A stretch of 64,000 bases of DNA from JBGTGG01 sp964398945 (lineage in GTDB: Bacteria; Bacteroidota; Bacteroidia; Cytophagales; Cyclobacteriaceae). The translations under genes were made by a program, and so were the position numbers. Below are positions 33,017 to 41,129 of this stretch, one piece after another. How positions within the stretch are numbered: position 1 is the stretch's first letter; every line of letters starts with the position of its first letter. A model generated the notes under the pieces. That model worked only from the letters and a program-made list of their open reading frames with translations, was not told where the DNA came from and searched no databases. The stretch spans positions 1 to 64,000 of the forward strand of contig CAYNOT010000010.1 in NCBI GenBank assembly GCA_964398945.1, written 5' to 3'.

Positions 33017-33862
33017 ATGGTACACCCAATCGTTCAAAAAAATATTGTGCCGGAAATAAAGGCCAACATCAATAAAGTATTGATTGGGCTTTCGGTGGCA
33101 TTCTTTTTTATAGTGGGGCTTACGATTTTACAGGATTTGGCAGAATCCATCAGAAGCGGCTATGCATTTCACTTTAGTGAATCGCTATTGTTCAAAACCA
33201 TTTGGTTTCTGTTTATCCCGATATTGGCCATTCTGTACCACAAGCTGAAACGTGAAAATATAGACAGCTTGGGTAAGACCACGCTATTCATTGTAGCCCC
33301 GGTTGCCATTCATTTTCTCTTGGTCCCATTTATTGCTTTTGTGCTATCGGGTTTGTTTTTTGAAGGGAGGTACGACCTGTATAAATTTTTTTCCTATACC
33401 CTTGCCCACGACTTCTATAAATTGGTAGTCATTTATGCCGGTTTTATATTGGGTTATAAGTATTTCCGAAAGGGTTCAAAAATATCACTATCACCAAGAG
33501 TCCAGGGAAACGATGTATTGAAAAAGATTGTGGTCAACAATGGGAAAGACAATACAATCGTCTTTGTTGAAGACATCTTGCAAATTACTTCGGCTACCCC
33601 ATATATTTTTATCCACCTGGAAAACAAAAGGTATTTATACGCTGAAACCTTAAAGGCTATTTGCCAACAAGTGGACAGCAATACCTTTATTCGGGTCCAT
33701 AAATCCACAGTGGTCAACATTGCAAAAGTACAGTCATTTAAGTCCCGCCTCAATGGTGACTACGATTTACTATTAGTAAATGGCGACACCGTAAGGTTGA
33801 GCAGGACGTATGCAACCCTTTTCAAAAAGCACTTTAAAACAGGTCATCAGGATATCGTGTAA
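33017..33862 (+). CDS. Membrane-bound LytTR DNA-binding regulator
   Basis: A 281-residue protein with four membrane helices (about 22-42, 55-75, 88-113 and 128-148) and a C-terminal LytTR domain (about 170-275). The LytTR pieces 'FVEDILQITSATPYIFIHLENKRYLYAETL' and 'FIRVHKSTVVNIAKVQSFKSRLNGDYDLLL' carry the usual 'F.R.H+S..VN...V' motif. There is no receiver domain, so the membrane part is the likely sensor. It precedes a dioxygenase-like lipoprotein and a YceI lipoprotein on the same strand, probable targets. Confidence 0.88.
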   Translation: MVHPIVQKNIVPEIKANINKVLIGLSVAFFFIVGLTILQDLAESIRSGYAFHFSESLLFKTIWFLFIPILAILYHKLKRENIDSLGKTTLFIVAPVAIHFLLVPFIAFVLSGLFFEGRYDLYKFFSYTLAHDFYKLVVIYAGFILGYKYFRKGSKISLSPRVQGNDVLKKIVVNNGKDNTIVFVEDILQITSATPYIFIHLENKRYLYAETLKAICQQVDSNTFIRVHKSTVVNIAKVQSFKSRLNGDYDLLLVNGDTVRLSRTYATLFKKHFKTGHQDIV

Positions 33863-33944
33863 ATCCATCAGGTCAAGCGATTGATTTTTCATCACAATTC
33901 CCCAATCCGTAGGTTTGTCCCAACATTTAAAAAACGGACAAATT

Positions 33945-34574
33945 ATGGAATCTACAATTAAGGCTTTTCAGGCAATCTATCTTTTGGTTGTATTTGGACT
34001 GGCATCCTGCAACGCCCAAACTTTAAAAATTGTTGGTGGTGGTTGCGAAGGTTGCGAAGCAATTTATGAATATGGGGATAAAAAATTAACCCCAACTGAC
34101 ACACTGCCCGAATATGAAAACAACGAACCGAAACTGAAAATTACCGGAACAGTCTTTAAGAATGACGGGAAAACACCTGCCGAAAATGTTATTCTATACA
34201 TCTACCATACCAATAGAAATGGAATTTATGAAACCAAAGGAGATGAAACTGGTTGGGCAAAGCGACATGGGTTCATAAGAGGATGGGTTAAGACCGATAA
34301 AAATGGCCAGTATACTTTTTACACTTTTCGCCCCGGTGCTTACCCTGATGGCAGTGAACCTGAACATATCCACCTCACCGTTAAAGAACCCAACAAAAAC
34401 GAATATTACCTTGACGACTACCTTTTCGAGGATGACCTTTTATTGACTCAGCAAACACGGAAAAAATTAAAAAACCGGGGAGGTTCAGGGATTATGAAAC
34501 CAAAAGTTAAGAACGGGATCCTGGCGATTGAGCGGAATATAACCTTAGGCAAGAACATCCCGAATTATGAATAA
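33945..34574 (+). CDS. Intradiol dioxygenase-like lipoprotein
   Basis: A 209-residue exported protein with a lipobox ('VFGLASCNAQ'). The core matches the catalytic beta sandwich of protocatechuate 3,4-dioxygenase: 'VILYIYHTNRNGIYE', 'RGWVKTDKNGQYTFYTFRPGAYPDG' in short blocks and 'EPEHIHLTV'. Expected iron ligands are present as the Tyr in 'GAYPDG' and the two His of 'HIH'; a Tyr in the 'YIYHTN' strand could be the other. Cytoplasmic enzymes of this family open catechol rings; an exported lipid-anchored form must act on another, unknown substrate. The ATG at 33945 was preferred to an upstream TTG. It overlaps the yceI gene by eight bases. Confidence 0.82.
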   Translation: MESTIKAFQAIYLLVVFGLASCNAQTLKIVGGGCEGCEAIYEYGDKKLTPTDTLPEYENNEPKLKITGTVFKNDGKTPAENVILYIYHTNRNGIYETKGDETGWAKRHGFIRGWVKTDKNGQYTFYTFRPGAYPDGSEPEHIHLTVKEPNKNEYYLDDYLFEDDLLLTQQTRKKLKNRGGSGIMKPKVKNGILAIERNITLGKNIPNYE

Positions 34575-35196
34575 ATTACCATACTTGCTTCTTTTATTAT
34601 TGGTTGGCTCGTGTATTGGCAAACATCAATCAGATGCACAAAAAATTGTGGCATATCCCGCAACGGAATTCGCCATTGATTTTGAAGCTGACACACTGAA
34701 CATAAACATTGCCGGATCAAAAATTGATTGGATAGCCACCGAAATGCGGGGGACAAAGAGACGAACGGGTACGGTTTCGTTCAAGGATGGGTTTTTGCTG
34801 GTCAACAACAATGGAATAACAGGAGGGAAATTTATAGTGGACATGGAAACAATGGACATTACTGATGTCCCGATCCATGAAAAAACAGCGCGTAAAAACC
34901 TGATTGACCATTTAAAAAGCAATGATTTTTTTAATGTAACCTATTATCCCTTATCAACTTTGGAAATCACGGGTATTGAAAAATCAAACAACGACAGTCT
35001 TAAAGTATCAGGGAACCTTGCCATACGAGGGATTACAAAGAACATTGGTTTTTTTGCCTATCAAAATGAAAATCATTTTACCGCCAATTTTACTTTTAAC
35101 CGACTTGATTGGAACATCGCCTATGAAGGAAGTTGGGCAGACAAAACATTGGTGGATAAAGATGTTGAATTAAACATCTTTGTTTCACTTGATTGA
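34567..35196 (+). CDS. YceI family lipoprotein
   Basis: A 209-residue exported protein with lipobox 'LLLVGSCIG' (Cys16). The mature part is a YceI lipocalin-like barrel: 'INIAGSKIDWIATEMRGTKRRTGTVSF', 'GGKFIVDMETMDITDV', 'HLKSNDFFNV' and 'TANFTFNRLDWNIAYEG' are the family blocks. YceI proteins bind isoprenoids or other long lipids. Its start overlaps the stop of the dioxygenase-like gene, so translation is coupled and the two products probably share a task in the envelope. Confidence 0.9.
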   Translation: MNKLPYLLLLLLVGSCIGKHQSDAQKIVAYPATEFAIDFEADTLNINIAGSKIDWIATEMRGTKRRTGTVSFKDGFLLVNNNGITGGKFIVDMETMDITDVPIHEKTARKNLIDHLKSNDFFNVTYYPLSTLEITGIEKSNNDSLKVSGNLAIRGITKNIGFFAYQNENHFTANFTFNRLDWNIAYEGSWADKTLVDKDVELNIFVSLD

Positions 35197-35312
35197 AGGC
35201 ATCAGGCTGAGGTTGGGCAGGAGCCGCGCTCTTTCCAACCCAAAACACCAACAAAGGCCAGATTGGTGTGCATGTTGGCCAAGAAGACCAGCATGGGCGA
35301 GAGCACAGTAAC

Positions 35313-35771
35313 TCAATTTCCTTTGGATTGCTCGTAACTCGTATCAATTAAAAGGTTCCCAGCGTTTGCAGCCATTACCGCCAATTGGTCACACCGCTCA
35401 TTTTCCGGATGCCCGGCATGGCCTTTTACCCATTGAAATCTGGGTTTGTATTTTCGGTACAGCGGAATAAACCGCTTCCATAAATCGGGGTTGGCCTTTT
35501 TTGCAAATCCTTTTTTCTCCCATCCCCAGATCCAACCTTTTTCCACAGTGTCCACTACATATTTGGAGTCTGAAATGATGGTAATAGGATGCCCTTCTGT
35601 TTTTATTGCTTCGAGCCCTGCGATTACGGCCCACAGTTCCATGCGGTTGTTGGTGGTAAGCCTAAACCCCTGGCTTAATTCTTTTTCATGTTTGCCAAAT
35701 TTCAGGATCGTCCCGTAGCCACCAGGCCCGGGGTTTCCCTGCGCAGCACCATCTGTATAGATTCGAATCAT
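35313..35771 (-). CDS. rnhA: Ribonuclease HI
   Basis: A 152-residue RNase H that cuts RNA in RNA-DNA hybrids. Catalytic acids are Asp7 in 'IYTDGAAQGNPG', Glu45 in 'NNRMEL', Asp68 in 'IISDSKYV' and the Asp in 'ENERCDQLA' near residue 129; 'KGHAGHPENE' holds the mobile histidine. Length and motifs match the E. coli type. It abuts marC (stop of marC at 35772) on the same strand. Confidence 0.95.
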   Translation of the reverse strand: MIRIYTDGAAQGNPGPGGYGTILKFGKHEKELSQGFRLTTNNRMELWAVIAGLEAIKTEGHPITIISDSKYVVDTVEKGWIWGWEKKGFAKKANPDLWKRFIPLYRKYKPRFQWVKGHAGHPENERCDQLAVMAANAGNLLIDTSYEQSKGN

Positions 35772-36344
35772 TTAGAAAGAAATATTACTCTTCACAATTT
35801 TAACAGCAATAGCCAACAGGATTACACCAAAGACCCTGCGCAAAACAGAGAAGCCCGACTTGCCAATTTTCATCTCCAACCACGGGCTAATGCGCAACAC
35901 AAAATATACAAACACAAGATTCACCAGTATGCCTACTAAAATATTCATCTCAGTATACACCGCACGCAGCGAGAGGATTGTAGTCAATGTTCCGGCCCCT
36001 GCAATCAACGGAAATGCCAGCGGCACAACCGATCCGCTTCCTTTTGCATCGGGGTCATCTTTAATTAGGGTAATGCCTAAGATCATTTCGATGGCCACAA
36101 TAAAAATGACAATAGCGCCCGCAATGGCAAAAGAGGCTACATCCAATCCAAAGAGTTGTAAAATGGACTGCCCAAGAAATAGAAAAGCAATCATCAACAC
36201 CGCAGAAATCAGTGTTGCTTTCTCTGCATAAATCCTTCCTTCCCTTTTGCGGATCAGGATAACAAAGGGAATGGACCCCAGTATATCAATGACCGCGAAG
36301 AGAATGAGGGTTACTGAAAATATTTCTTTTGCACTGAGTTCCAT
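35772..36344 (-). CDS. MarC family membrane protein
   Basis: A 190-residue protein with six membrane helices and the MarC motifs 'FAVIDILGSIPFVI' near the N-terminus and 'VPLAFPLIAGAGTLTTIL' in the middle. The family was once tied to antibiotic resistance, but its transport role is not known. An alternative TTG start six codons upstream was rejected in favour of the ATG at 36344. The rnhA start follows immediately. Confidence 0.9.
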   Translation of the reverse strand: MELSAKEIFSVTLILFAVIDILGSIPFVILIRKREGRIYAEKATLISAVLMIAFLFLGQSILQLFGLDVASFAIAGAIVIFIVAIEMILGITLIKDDPDAKGSGSVVPLAFPLIAGAGTLTTILSLRAVYTEMNILVGILVNLVFVYFVLRISPWLEMKIGKSGFSVLRRVFGVILLAIAVKIVKSNISF

Positions 36345-36370
36345 CGGAATAGTTTTTCGCAAAGCTAAAA

Positions 36371-36400
36371 ATAAAAGCCGGACTAAATGCCCGGCTTTTA
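36371..36400 (-). terminator. Rho-independent terminator after carbonic anhydrase
   Basis: AAAAGCCGG (36373-36381) pairs with CCGGCTTTT (36391-36399) over a nine-base loop. The stem ends in U-rich tracts on either strand. It lies 34 bases after the carbonic anhydrase stop and before marC. Confidence 0.75.
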
Positions 36401-36433
36401 AATCGATAAAGGATCATTGTATTCGCGAAAGCC

Positions 36434-37084
36434 TTATCTGGCCTGTGCCAATTTTGGATTGTGGATTTCGATATCTTGAAAAATAACTTCACCGGTTTCT
36501 ATATTGTACATTGCACCGACAATACCTATTTCCCCATTTTCAAGCATTTCATTTAGGACTGGGCTATTGGCCTTAATATTGGCAATGGCCTGGTGCACAT
36601 TTTCTTCTGCTACATGCTGCACGAAATCTTTACCGCCATCACCTTCGCGTTGCCGCACAACTTCAACAGCAGGCTTTATTTTTGCCAGCATCCCGGTCAG
36701 GTTGCCTAATTCAACATTTTTTATTGCACCAGAAATGGCCCCACACTTGCTGTGGCCCATTACCACTATCAGTTTTGAACCTGCAACTTTGCAGGCAAAT
36801 TCCATGCTTCCCAGAATGTCTTCGTTTACAAAATTTCCTGCAATACGAACACTAAAAATATCCCCAAGGCCCTGGTCGAAAACCAACTCAGTGGAAACAC
36901 GGGAATCAATACAGCTGAGGACAACCGCAAAAGGAAACTGTCCATCTTTTGTTTCATTGACTTGTTGTAGCAAATTTCTGTTAGCCTTAAGATTTTGAAC
37001 AAACCTTCTGTTACCTTCTTCCAAATACGTAAGCGCTTTTTCTGGCGTTATCGTACCTTGTGATTCTTCTGTATGTGTTCTCAT
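36434..37084 (-). CDS. Beta-class carbonic anhydrase
   Basis: A 216-residue zinc enzyme interconverting CO2 and bicarbonate. Zinc ligands are Cys58 ('SCIDSR'), His111 and Cys114 ('GHSKCG'), with the Asp60-Arg62 dyad. 'VRIAGNFVN' follows as expected. It starts four bases after the stop of a SulP transporter gene, so the two should form one transcript for bicarbonate uptake and equilibration. Confidence 0.94.
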   Translation of the reverse strand: MRTHTEESQGTITPEKALTYLEEGNRRFVQNLKANRNLLQQVNETKDGQFPFAVVLSCIDSRVSTELVFDQGLGDIFSVRIAGNFVNEDILGSMEFACKVAGSKLIVVMGHSKCGAISGAIKNVELGNLTGMLAKIKPAVEVVRQREGDGGKDFVQHVAEENVHQAIANIKANSPVLNEMLENGEIGIVGAMYNIETGEVIFQDIEIHNPKLAQAR

Positions 37085-37088
37085 ATTT

Positions 37089-38648
37089 TTAAGATAATAT
37101 TTCTTCCTTATTTACTTTAGTTTTAAACTCAACATTGATGTTTTTGTGTGCGGAGGTATCCTTGAAGTTTTCAATGATTTCCATTACATCATAGTCGATG
37201 GATTGTGATTGTGTGGCATCAATCGTTACGGTTGCCCCACTGGGTATACGCTTCAACTCTTTTAAGATGGCCCCTTTGTTCAGGAAGGTCACTTCCTCCG
37301 CCAATGTCATTTTTATTTTGGTATGGCCTTCGGTATCCTCTTTGTGAAGGAAATGGGAGTTGCGATAGCTGTTTCGAATGATGATAAAAAAAGCAACAAT
37401 AAGCCCAAAGCCAATACCCGTGAGCAAATCGGTCAATACGATCCCAATGATGGTTATCATAAACGGAATAAATTGCGCCCATCCAAGTTTATACATCTCT
37501 ATGAACATGGAAGGTTTTGCAAGTTTATACCCCACAAGGATGAGGATACTGGCCAAAACCGCTAAAGGTATCAGGTTGAGGATGTTTGGGATTATCCACA
37601 CACACAACAACAACAGCACACCGTGCAAGATTGCCGAAAGCTTTGTTTTGCCTCCGGATTGAATGTTGGCCGAACTCCTGACAATTACCTGCGTTATAGG
37701 AAGCCCACCGATCAACCCGGAAGTCATGTTCCCAATACCTTGGGCAATCAACTCGCGGTTTGTAGGGGTCACATTTTTCTCAGGGTCCAGTTTATCCGTT
37801 GCTTCAACGCAGAGCAACGTTTCAAGACTGGCCACTACCGCAATCGTGAACGCAACAATATACACGTCTTGATTTAACAGTTGCGAAAAATCAGGCATTG
37901 AAAACTGTCCAAGAAAAGATGTGATGCCATTCGATACCGGTACACTTACCAAATGGACAGGCGTGAGCACCAATGAAGGGAAGTATTTATGGGCAAGTAT
38001 TTGAAAGAAAATACCAAATGCCACTACCACCAAAGGTCCCTGGAGGATCGTAAAAATTTTGTGTTTCTTTGTTAGGTAAGCATCCCATAGGATCAGAAGG
38101 CCCATTGAAATTGCTGCTACCACCACTGCCCCGGGGGTAATCGAATCCAGCATAGCAATTAATTCGGTAAAGGTATTCTCTCCATCGGCTTGTGAAAAGG
38201 TGAGGTCACCTTCAAAATCATGGTCATATCCAAAGGCATGGGGGATTTGTTTGAGGATAATGATAATACCAATGGCGGTAAGCATTCCTTTAATAACCGA
38301 TGATGGGAAATAGTATCCAATCACCCCTGCCCGTGCAATGCCCAATATGATTTGAAATGCTCCGGCAATGACCACCGCCAATAAAAAGGCCTCGAAACTA
38401 TTCAGCGTTTGAATGGCCGACAAAACAATGACCGTGAGTCCGGCAGCCGGCCCACTAACCCCGAGAGTCGATCCGCTAATGGCACCAACCACAATGCCTC
38501 CTATTATCCCTGCAATAATTCCTGAAAACAAGGGCGCCCCGCTGGCAAGGGCTATGCCCAGGCACAATGGAAGCGCAACAAAGAATACGATCAAGCTTGC
38601 AGGCGCATCGGTTTTAATATTTTTAAAAATGGATGATTCCTTTATCAT
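37089..38648 (-). CDS. SulP family anion transporter (probable bicarbonate)
   Basis: A 519-residue inner-membrane transporter with about 12-14 helices and a short C-terminal STAS domain (about 435-515; 'LNKGAILKELKRIPSGATVTIDATQSQSIDYDVMEIIENF' in family blocks). The N-terminal 'DAPASLIVFFVALPLCLGIALASGAP' block and 'GVSGPAAGLTVIV' are SulP signatures. Linkage to a beta carbonic anhydrase, with four bases between, points to bicarbonate as substrate, as in BicA-like proteins; sulfate is possible. Confidence 0.9.
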   Translation of the reverse strand: MIKESSIFKNIKTDAPASLIVFFVALPLCLGIALASGAPLFSGIIAGIIGGIVVGAISGSTLGVSGPAAGLTVIVLSAIQTLNSFEAFLLAVVIAGAFQIILGIARAGVIGYYFPSSVIKGMLTAIGIIIILKQIPHAFGYDHDFEGDLTFSQADGENTFTELIAMLDSITPGAVVVAAISMGLLILWDAYLTKKHKIFTILQGPLVVVAFGIFFQILAHKYFPSLVLTPVHLVSVPVSNGITSFLGQFSMPDFSQLLNQDVYIVAFTIAVVASLETLLCVEATDKLDPEKNVTPTNRELIAQGIGNMTSGLIGGLPITQVIVRSSANIQSGGKTKLSAILHGVLLLLCVWIIPNILNLIPLAVLASILILVGYKLAKPSMFIEMYKLGWAQFIPFMITIIGIVLTDLLTGIGFGLIVAFFIIIRNSYRNSHFLHKEDTEGHTKIKMTLAEEVTFLNKGAILKELKRIPSGATVTIDATQSQSIDYDVMEIIENFKDTSAHKNINVEFKTKVNKEEILS

Positions 38649-38726
38649 TGTTATGAAATGAAAATGTTAAAATGAAAATAATTGTGGGGCCGGGCTTCAC
38701 AAAGCACGGCAATGGGGTTGTTGCTG

Positions 38727-39077
38727 TTAGGCGTGAAAGGGAACCTCTGGAGGTTGTTGGACCCGGGGCAGATGTGGTTTGGCTGCCAACTTTGCGTCAA
38801 GGATGATCCATGCCACTTTGGCCTGGATGGTGTTTCCTTTTATAAAGGGACGGTGGTGCTGCCATTTTTTGGAATCATTATCCTCCCCCTCCTTTGAATC
38901 TTCCTTTTCGCTTTCTTCAGGGAAATCTTCAAAGGGTTCCATAGGGGGTAAATCGTCTGTATAGTCAACAGGCAAGAGCATAGCAACGCCTCCTTCCAAA
39001 AGGGTTTCTTTCGGAATGTAAAGCTGGGAAAAGAGAATCCCTGAAGCTATTATGAGAAAAAATGCCTTTTTCACCAC
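38727..39077 (-). CDS. Hypothetical exported acidic protein
   Basis: A 116-residue protein with a hydrophobic N-terminus ('MVKKAFFLIIASGILFSQLYI') and a highly acidic middle ('FEDFPEESEKEDSKEGEDND'). I do not recognise a family. The signal-like start and strong compositional bias suggest a real exported protein, though no homology can be shown. It lies between sulP and aroQ on the same strand. Confidence 0.5.
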   Translation of the reverse strand: MVKKAFFLIIASGILFSQLYIPKETLLEGGVAMLLPVDYTDDLPPMEPFEDFPEESEKEDSKEGEDNDSKKWQHHRPFIKGNTIQAKVAWIILDAKLAAKPHLPRVQQPPEVPFHA

Positions 39078-39146
39078 ACAAAGATAACCATGTAGCCTCG
39101 TAATGCAAAGGAGGCGGGTTGTTCACCAAACAGGGAAACGGCATTA

Positions 39147-39572
39147 TTATGGTTTTGGTTTCAGTAAAAAGTCGATGGCCATTGCATATCCTTCCAAACC
39201 AAACCCCGAAATAAGGCCAATGCATTTGGAAGTAATCAGGCTTTTGTGCCTAAATTCTTCCCGGGCATAGATATTGGAAATATGGACTTCCACAACCCTG
39301 GTTCTAATTGCGCCAATGGCATCATGAATGGCCACCGAAGTATGCGTGTAGGCACCCGCATTTAGTATAATTCCCTGAAATGTAAAACCCACTTCATGGA
39401 TTTTGTTGATCAACTCACCCTCAATGTTGGATTGATAGTAGTGCAATTCAGTGGACGGAAACCGCGATTGAAGTTCTTCAAAGTAATTCTCGAAATCGCG
39501 ACTCCCATAGATACCTTCTTCGCGGACACCCAGTAAATTTAGGTTCGGGCCATTGATAATTATTATTTTCAT
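39147..39572 (-). CDS. aroQ: Type II 3-dehydroquinate dehydratase
   Basis: A 141-residue enzyme of the shikimate pathway that dehydrates 3-dehydroquinate. The family blocks are 'INGPNLNLLGVREEGIYG' (catalytic Tyr in 'GIYG'), 'SNIEGELINKIHEV', 'LNAGAYTHTSVAIHDAI' and 'EVHISNIYAREEFRHKS' (catalytic His). Length is typical. It diverges from xerD with 50 bases between the starts. Confidence 0.95.
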   Translation of the reverse strand: MKIIIINGPNLNLLGVREEGIYGSRDFENYFEELQSRFPSTELHYYQSNIEGELINKIHEVGFTFQGIILNAGAYTHTSVAIHDAIGAIRTRVVEVHISNIYAREEFRHKSLITSKCIGLISGFGLEGYAMAIDFLLKPKP

Positions 39573-39598
39573 TCCCTCAGGTTAATCTTTGACTGCGA

Positions 39599-39618
39599 TA
39601 AAGATAATGGTTTCTTTG
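39599..39618. promoter_or_regulatory. Back-to-back -7-like boxes between aroQ and xerD
   Basis: The minus strand has TATCTTTA (39599-39606), 27 bases before aroQ, and the plus strand has TTTCTTTG (39611-39618), five bases before the xerD ATG. Each has one mismatch to TAnnTTTG. They would give two divergent transcripts from an overlapping region. Confidence 0.3.
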
Positions 39619-39622
39619 CTTT

Positions 39623-40531
39623 ATGGCAGCGGGCAACTGGGATATTCACATCAAGCAGTTTGGAAACTATTTAAAGCTGGAGCGATCGCTATCACCCAAT
39701 TCCATTGCAGCGTATTTGTCTGACGTTGAAAAACTTACGCAATACCTGGAGGTCTCGAAAAATACTGCATCGCCTTTATTGCTTTCCGCCAAACATATCC
39801 GGGGATTTCTTCAATACATAAATGAATTGGGCATAAGTGCCCACAGCCAGGCGCGGATGCTATCGGGGATAAAAGCATTTTACAAATACCTGGTGTATGA
39901 AGAACTCGTGGAGAAAGATCCGACCGAATTGATTGAAGGCCCGAAACTCGGGCGCAAGCTTCCGGATACGTTGAGCTTTCCGGAAATCGAACAGTTGTTC
40001 GAAGCGGTTGATTTGTCGAAACCGGAAGGTGGAAGGAACAGGGCCATGTTGGAAGTGTTGTACAGTTCAGGTTTGCGTGTTTCCGAATTGGTGGAATTAA
40101 AAATCAACAACGTACATTTTGATGTAGGTTTTTTGCGTGTAGTTGGAAAAGGAAATAAAGAACGGTTGGTCCCCGTGGGTACCGATGCGTTGAAGTTTTT
40201 AAAAATTTATTTGCAGGAAATCCGGGTACACATTCCGGTTAAAAAAGGTTTTGAAGGATTTGTTTTCCTAAACCGGAATGGCCGCAAACTTTCCCGGGTG
40301 ATGGTGTTTATGATTATCAAAGATTTGGCCGCACGAATCGGGTTGAACAAAAGCATCAGTCCGCATACGTTTCGGCATTCGTTTGCCACACATTTAATCG
40401 AAGGCGGTGCCGACTTGCGTGCCGTCCAGGAAATGCTGGGCCATGAGTCGATTACGACCACAGAAATTTACACACACCTCGATCGTGATTATTTAAAACA
40501 AGTGATCCGGGATTTTCATCCACGGAGTTAA
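39623..40531 (+). CDS. xerD: Tyrosine recombinase XerD
   Basis: A 302-residue site-specific recombinase that resolves chromosome dimers at dif. The N-terminal SAM-like domain (about 5-90) precedes the catalytic domain with Arg in 'SSGLRVSEL', Lys in 'VVGKGNKERLVP', His-x-x-Arg in 'HTFRHSFATHL', His in 'LGHESITTT' and nucleophile Tyr in 'EIYTHLD'. Length and order match XerC/XerD. It is a single chromosomal housekeeping-type copy without flanking att repeats, so a mobile integrase is less likely. Confidence 0.92.
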   Translation: MAAGNWDIHIKQFGNYLKLERSLSPNSIAAYLSDVEKLTQYLEVSKNTASPLLLSAKHIRGFLQYINELGISAHSQARMLSGIKAFYKYLVYEELVEKDPTELIEGPKLGRKLPDTLSFPEIEQLFEAVDLSKPEGGRNRAMLEVLYSSGLRVSELVELKINNVHFDVGFLRVVGKGNKERLVPVGTDALKFLKIYLQEIRVHIPVKKGFEGFVFLNRNGRKLSRVMVFMIIKDLAARIGLNKSISPHTFRHSFATHLIEGGADLRAVQEMLGHESITTTEIYTHLDRDYLKQVIRDFHPRS

Positions 40532-40558
40532 AAGTGCAACCGGGATTTTTAAATGTGT

Positions 40559-40566
40559 TACCTTTG
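40559..40566 (+). promoter_or_regulatory. Putative -7 box for the DUF4136-pyrD pair
   Basis: TACCTTTG matches TAnnTTTG exactly and lies 14 bases before the DUF4136 start. No TTG is present at -33. Confidence 0.35.
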
Positions 40567-40580
40567 GAAAAATATTATAA

Positions 40581-41129
40581 ATGCAACAGCTACAATTCAT
40601 ATTGCTTCTTCTGTTTGTTGCCACCGTTGGCTTTTCCCAAAAAGTAGATGTCAAATATGATAAGAAACGTGATTTTTCACGTTACAAAACTTTTTCAGTT
40701 GGGGAGGGGGAAATTTTTACCCCGGAGGGGGAGCGCAAATACAAAGATGCTGAATTGAAGACCTGGATTCGTGATGCCCTCGTTCATCAACTAAAAGAAA
40801 AAGGGTTGACACCTGTGGATACAAATGCAGACTTGCATATTGATTTTGTGGCGGGGGCATTGCAACAGACTCAATTCGAAGATTGGGGACCGATGGGATA
40901 TTCCCAATCCCCTGATCCGATCGGACAAGGATCAAGTCGCACATGGTCGGGTGAGTATAATCAGGGAAGCATGTTCTTGGATTTTATTGACACCAAGCTA
41001 AACAAAGTTGTGTGGAGTTCTACGGCATCTGTTAATCTGACTGACGAAACAAATATTAATCGGGTGATCAATGAAATGGCAACGAAGTCACTACGAAAAT
41101 TCCCTGTTAAATCAAAAAAGAAAAAATAA
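40581..41129 (+). CDS. DUF4136 domain-containing exported protein
   Basis: A 182-residue exported protein. Signal peptide 'MQQLQFILLLLFVATVGFSQ' is followed by 'KVDVKYDKKRDFSRYKTFSV', the opening block of DUF4136, and 'GSMFLDFIDTKLNKVVWSS' toward the end. The family occurs as envelope proteins and lipoproteins of unknown function; here no lipobox is present. The gene ends directly at the GTG start of pyrD. Confidence 0.88.
   Translation: MQQLQFILLLLFVATVGFSQKVDVKYDKKRDFSRYKTFSVGEGEIFTPEGERKYKDAELKTWIRDALVHQLKEKGLTPVDTNADLHIDFVAGALQQTQFEDWGPMGYSQSPDPIGQGSSRTWSGEYNQGSMFLDFIDTKLNKVVWSSTASVNLTDETNINRVINEMATKSLRKFPVKSKKKK

Noticed and set aside
33915..33944. TTG start for the dioxygenase-like lipoprotein
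   Set aside because: The ATG at 33945 gives a good lipoprotein signal; the extra ten residues are polar and precede it.
39623..40531. Phage or island integrase
   Set aside because: The tyrosine recombinase is flanked by housekeeping genes, has XerD length and motifs, and no att repeats or cargo were seen.
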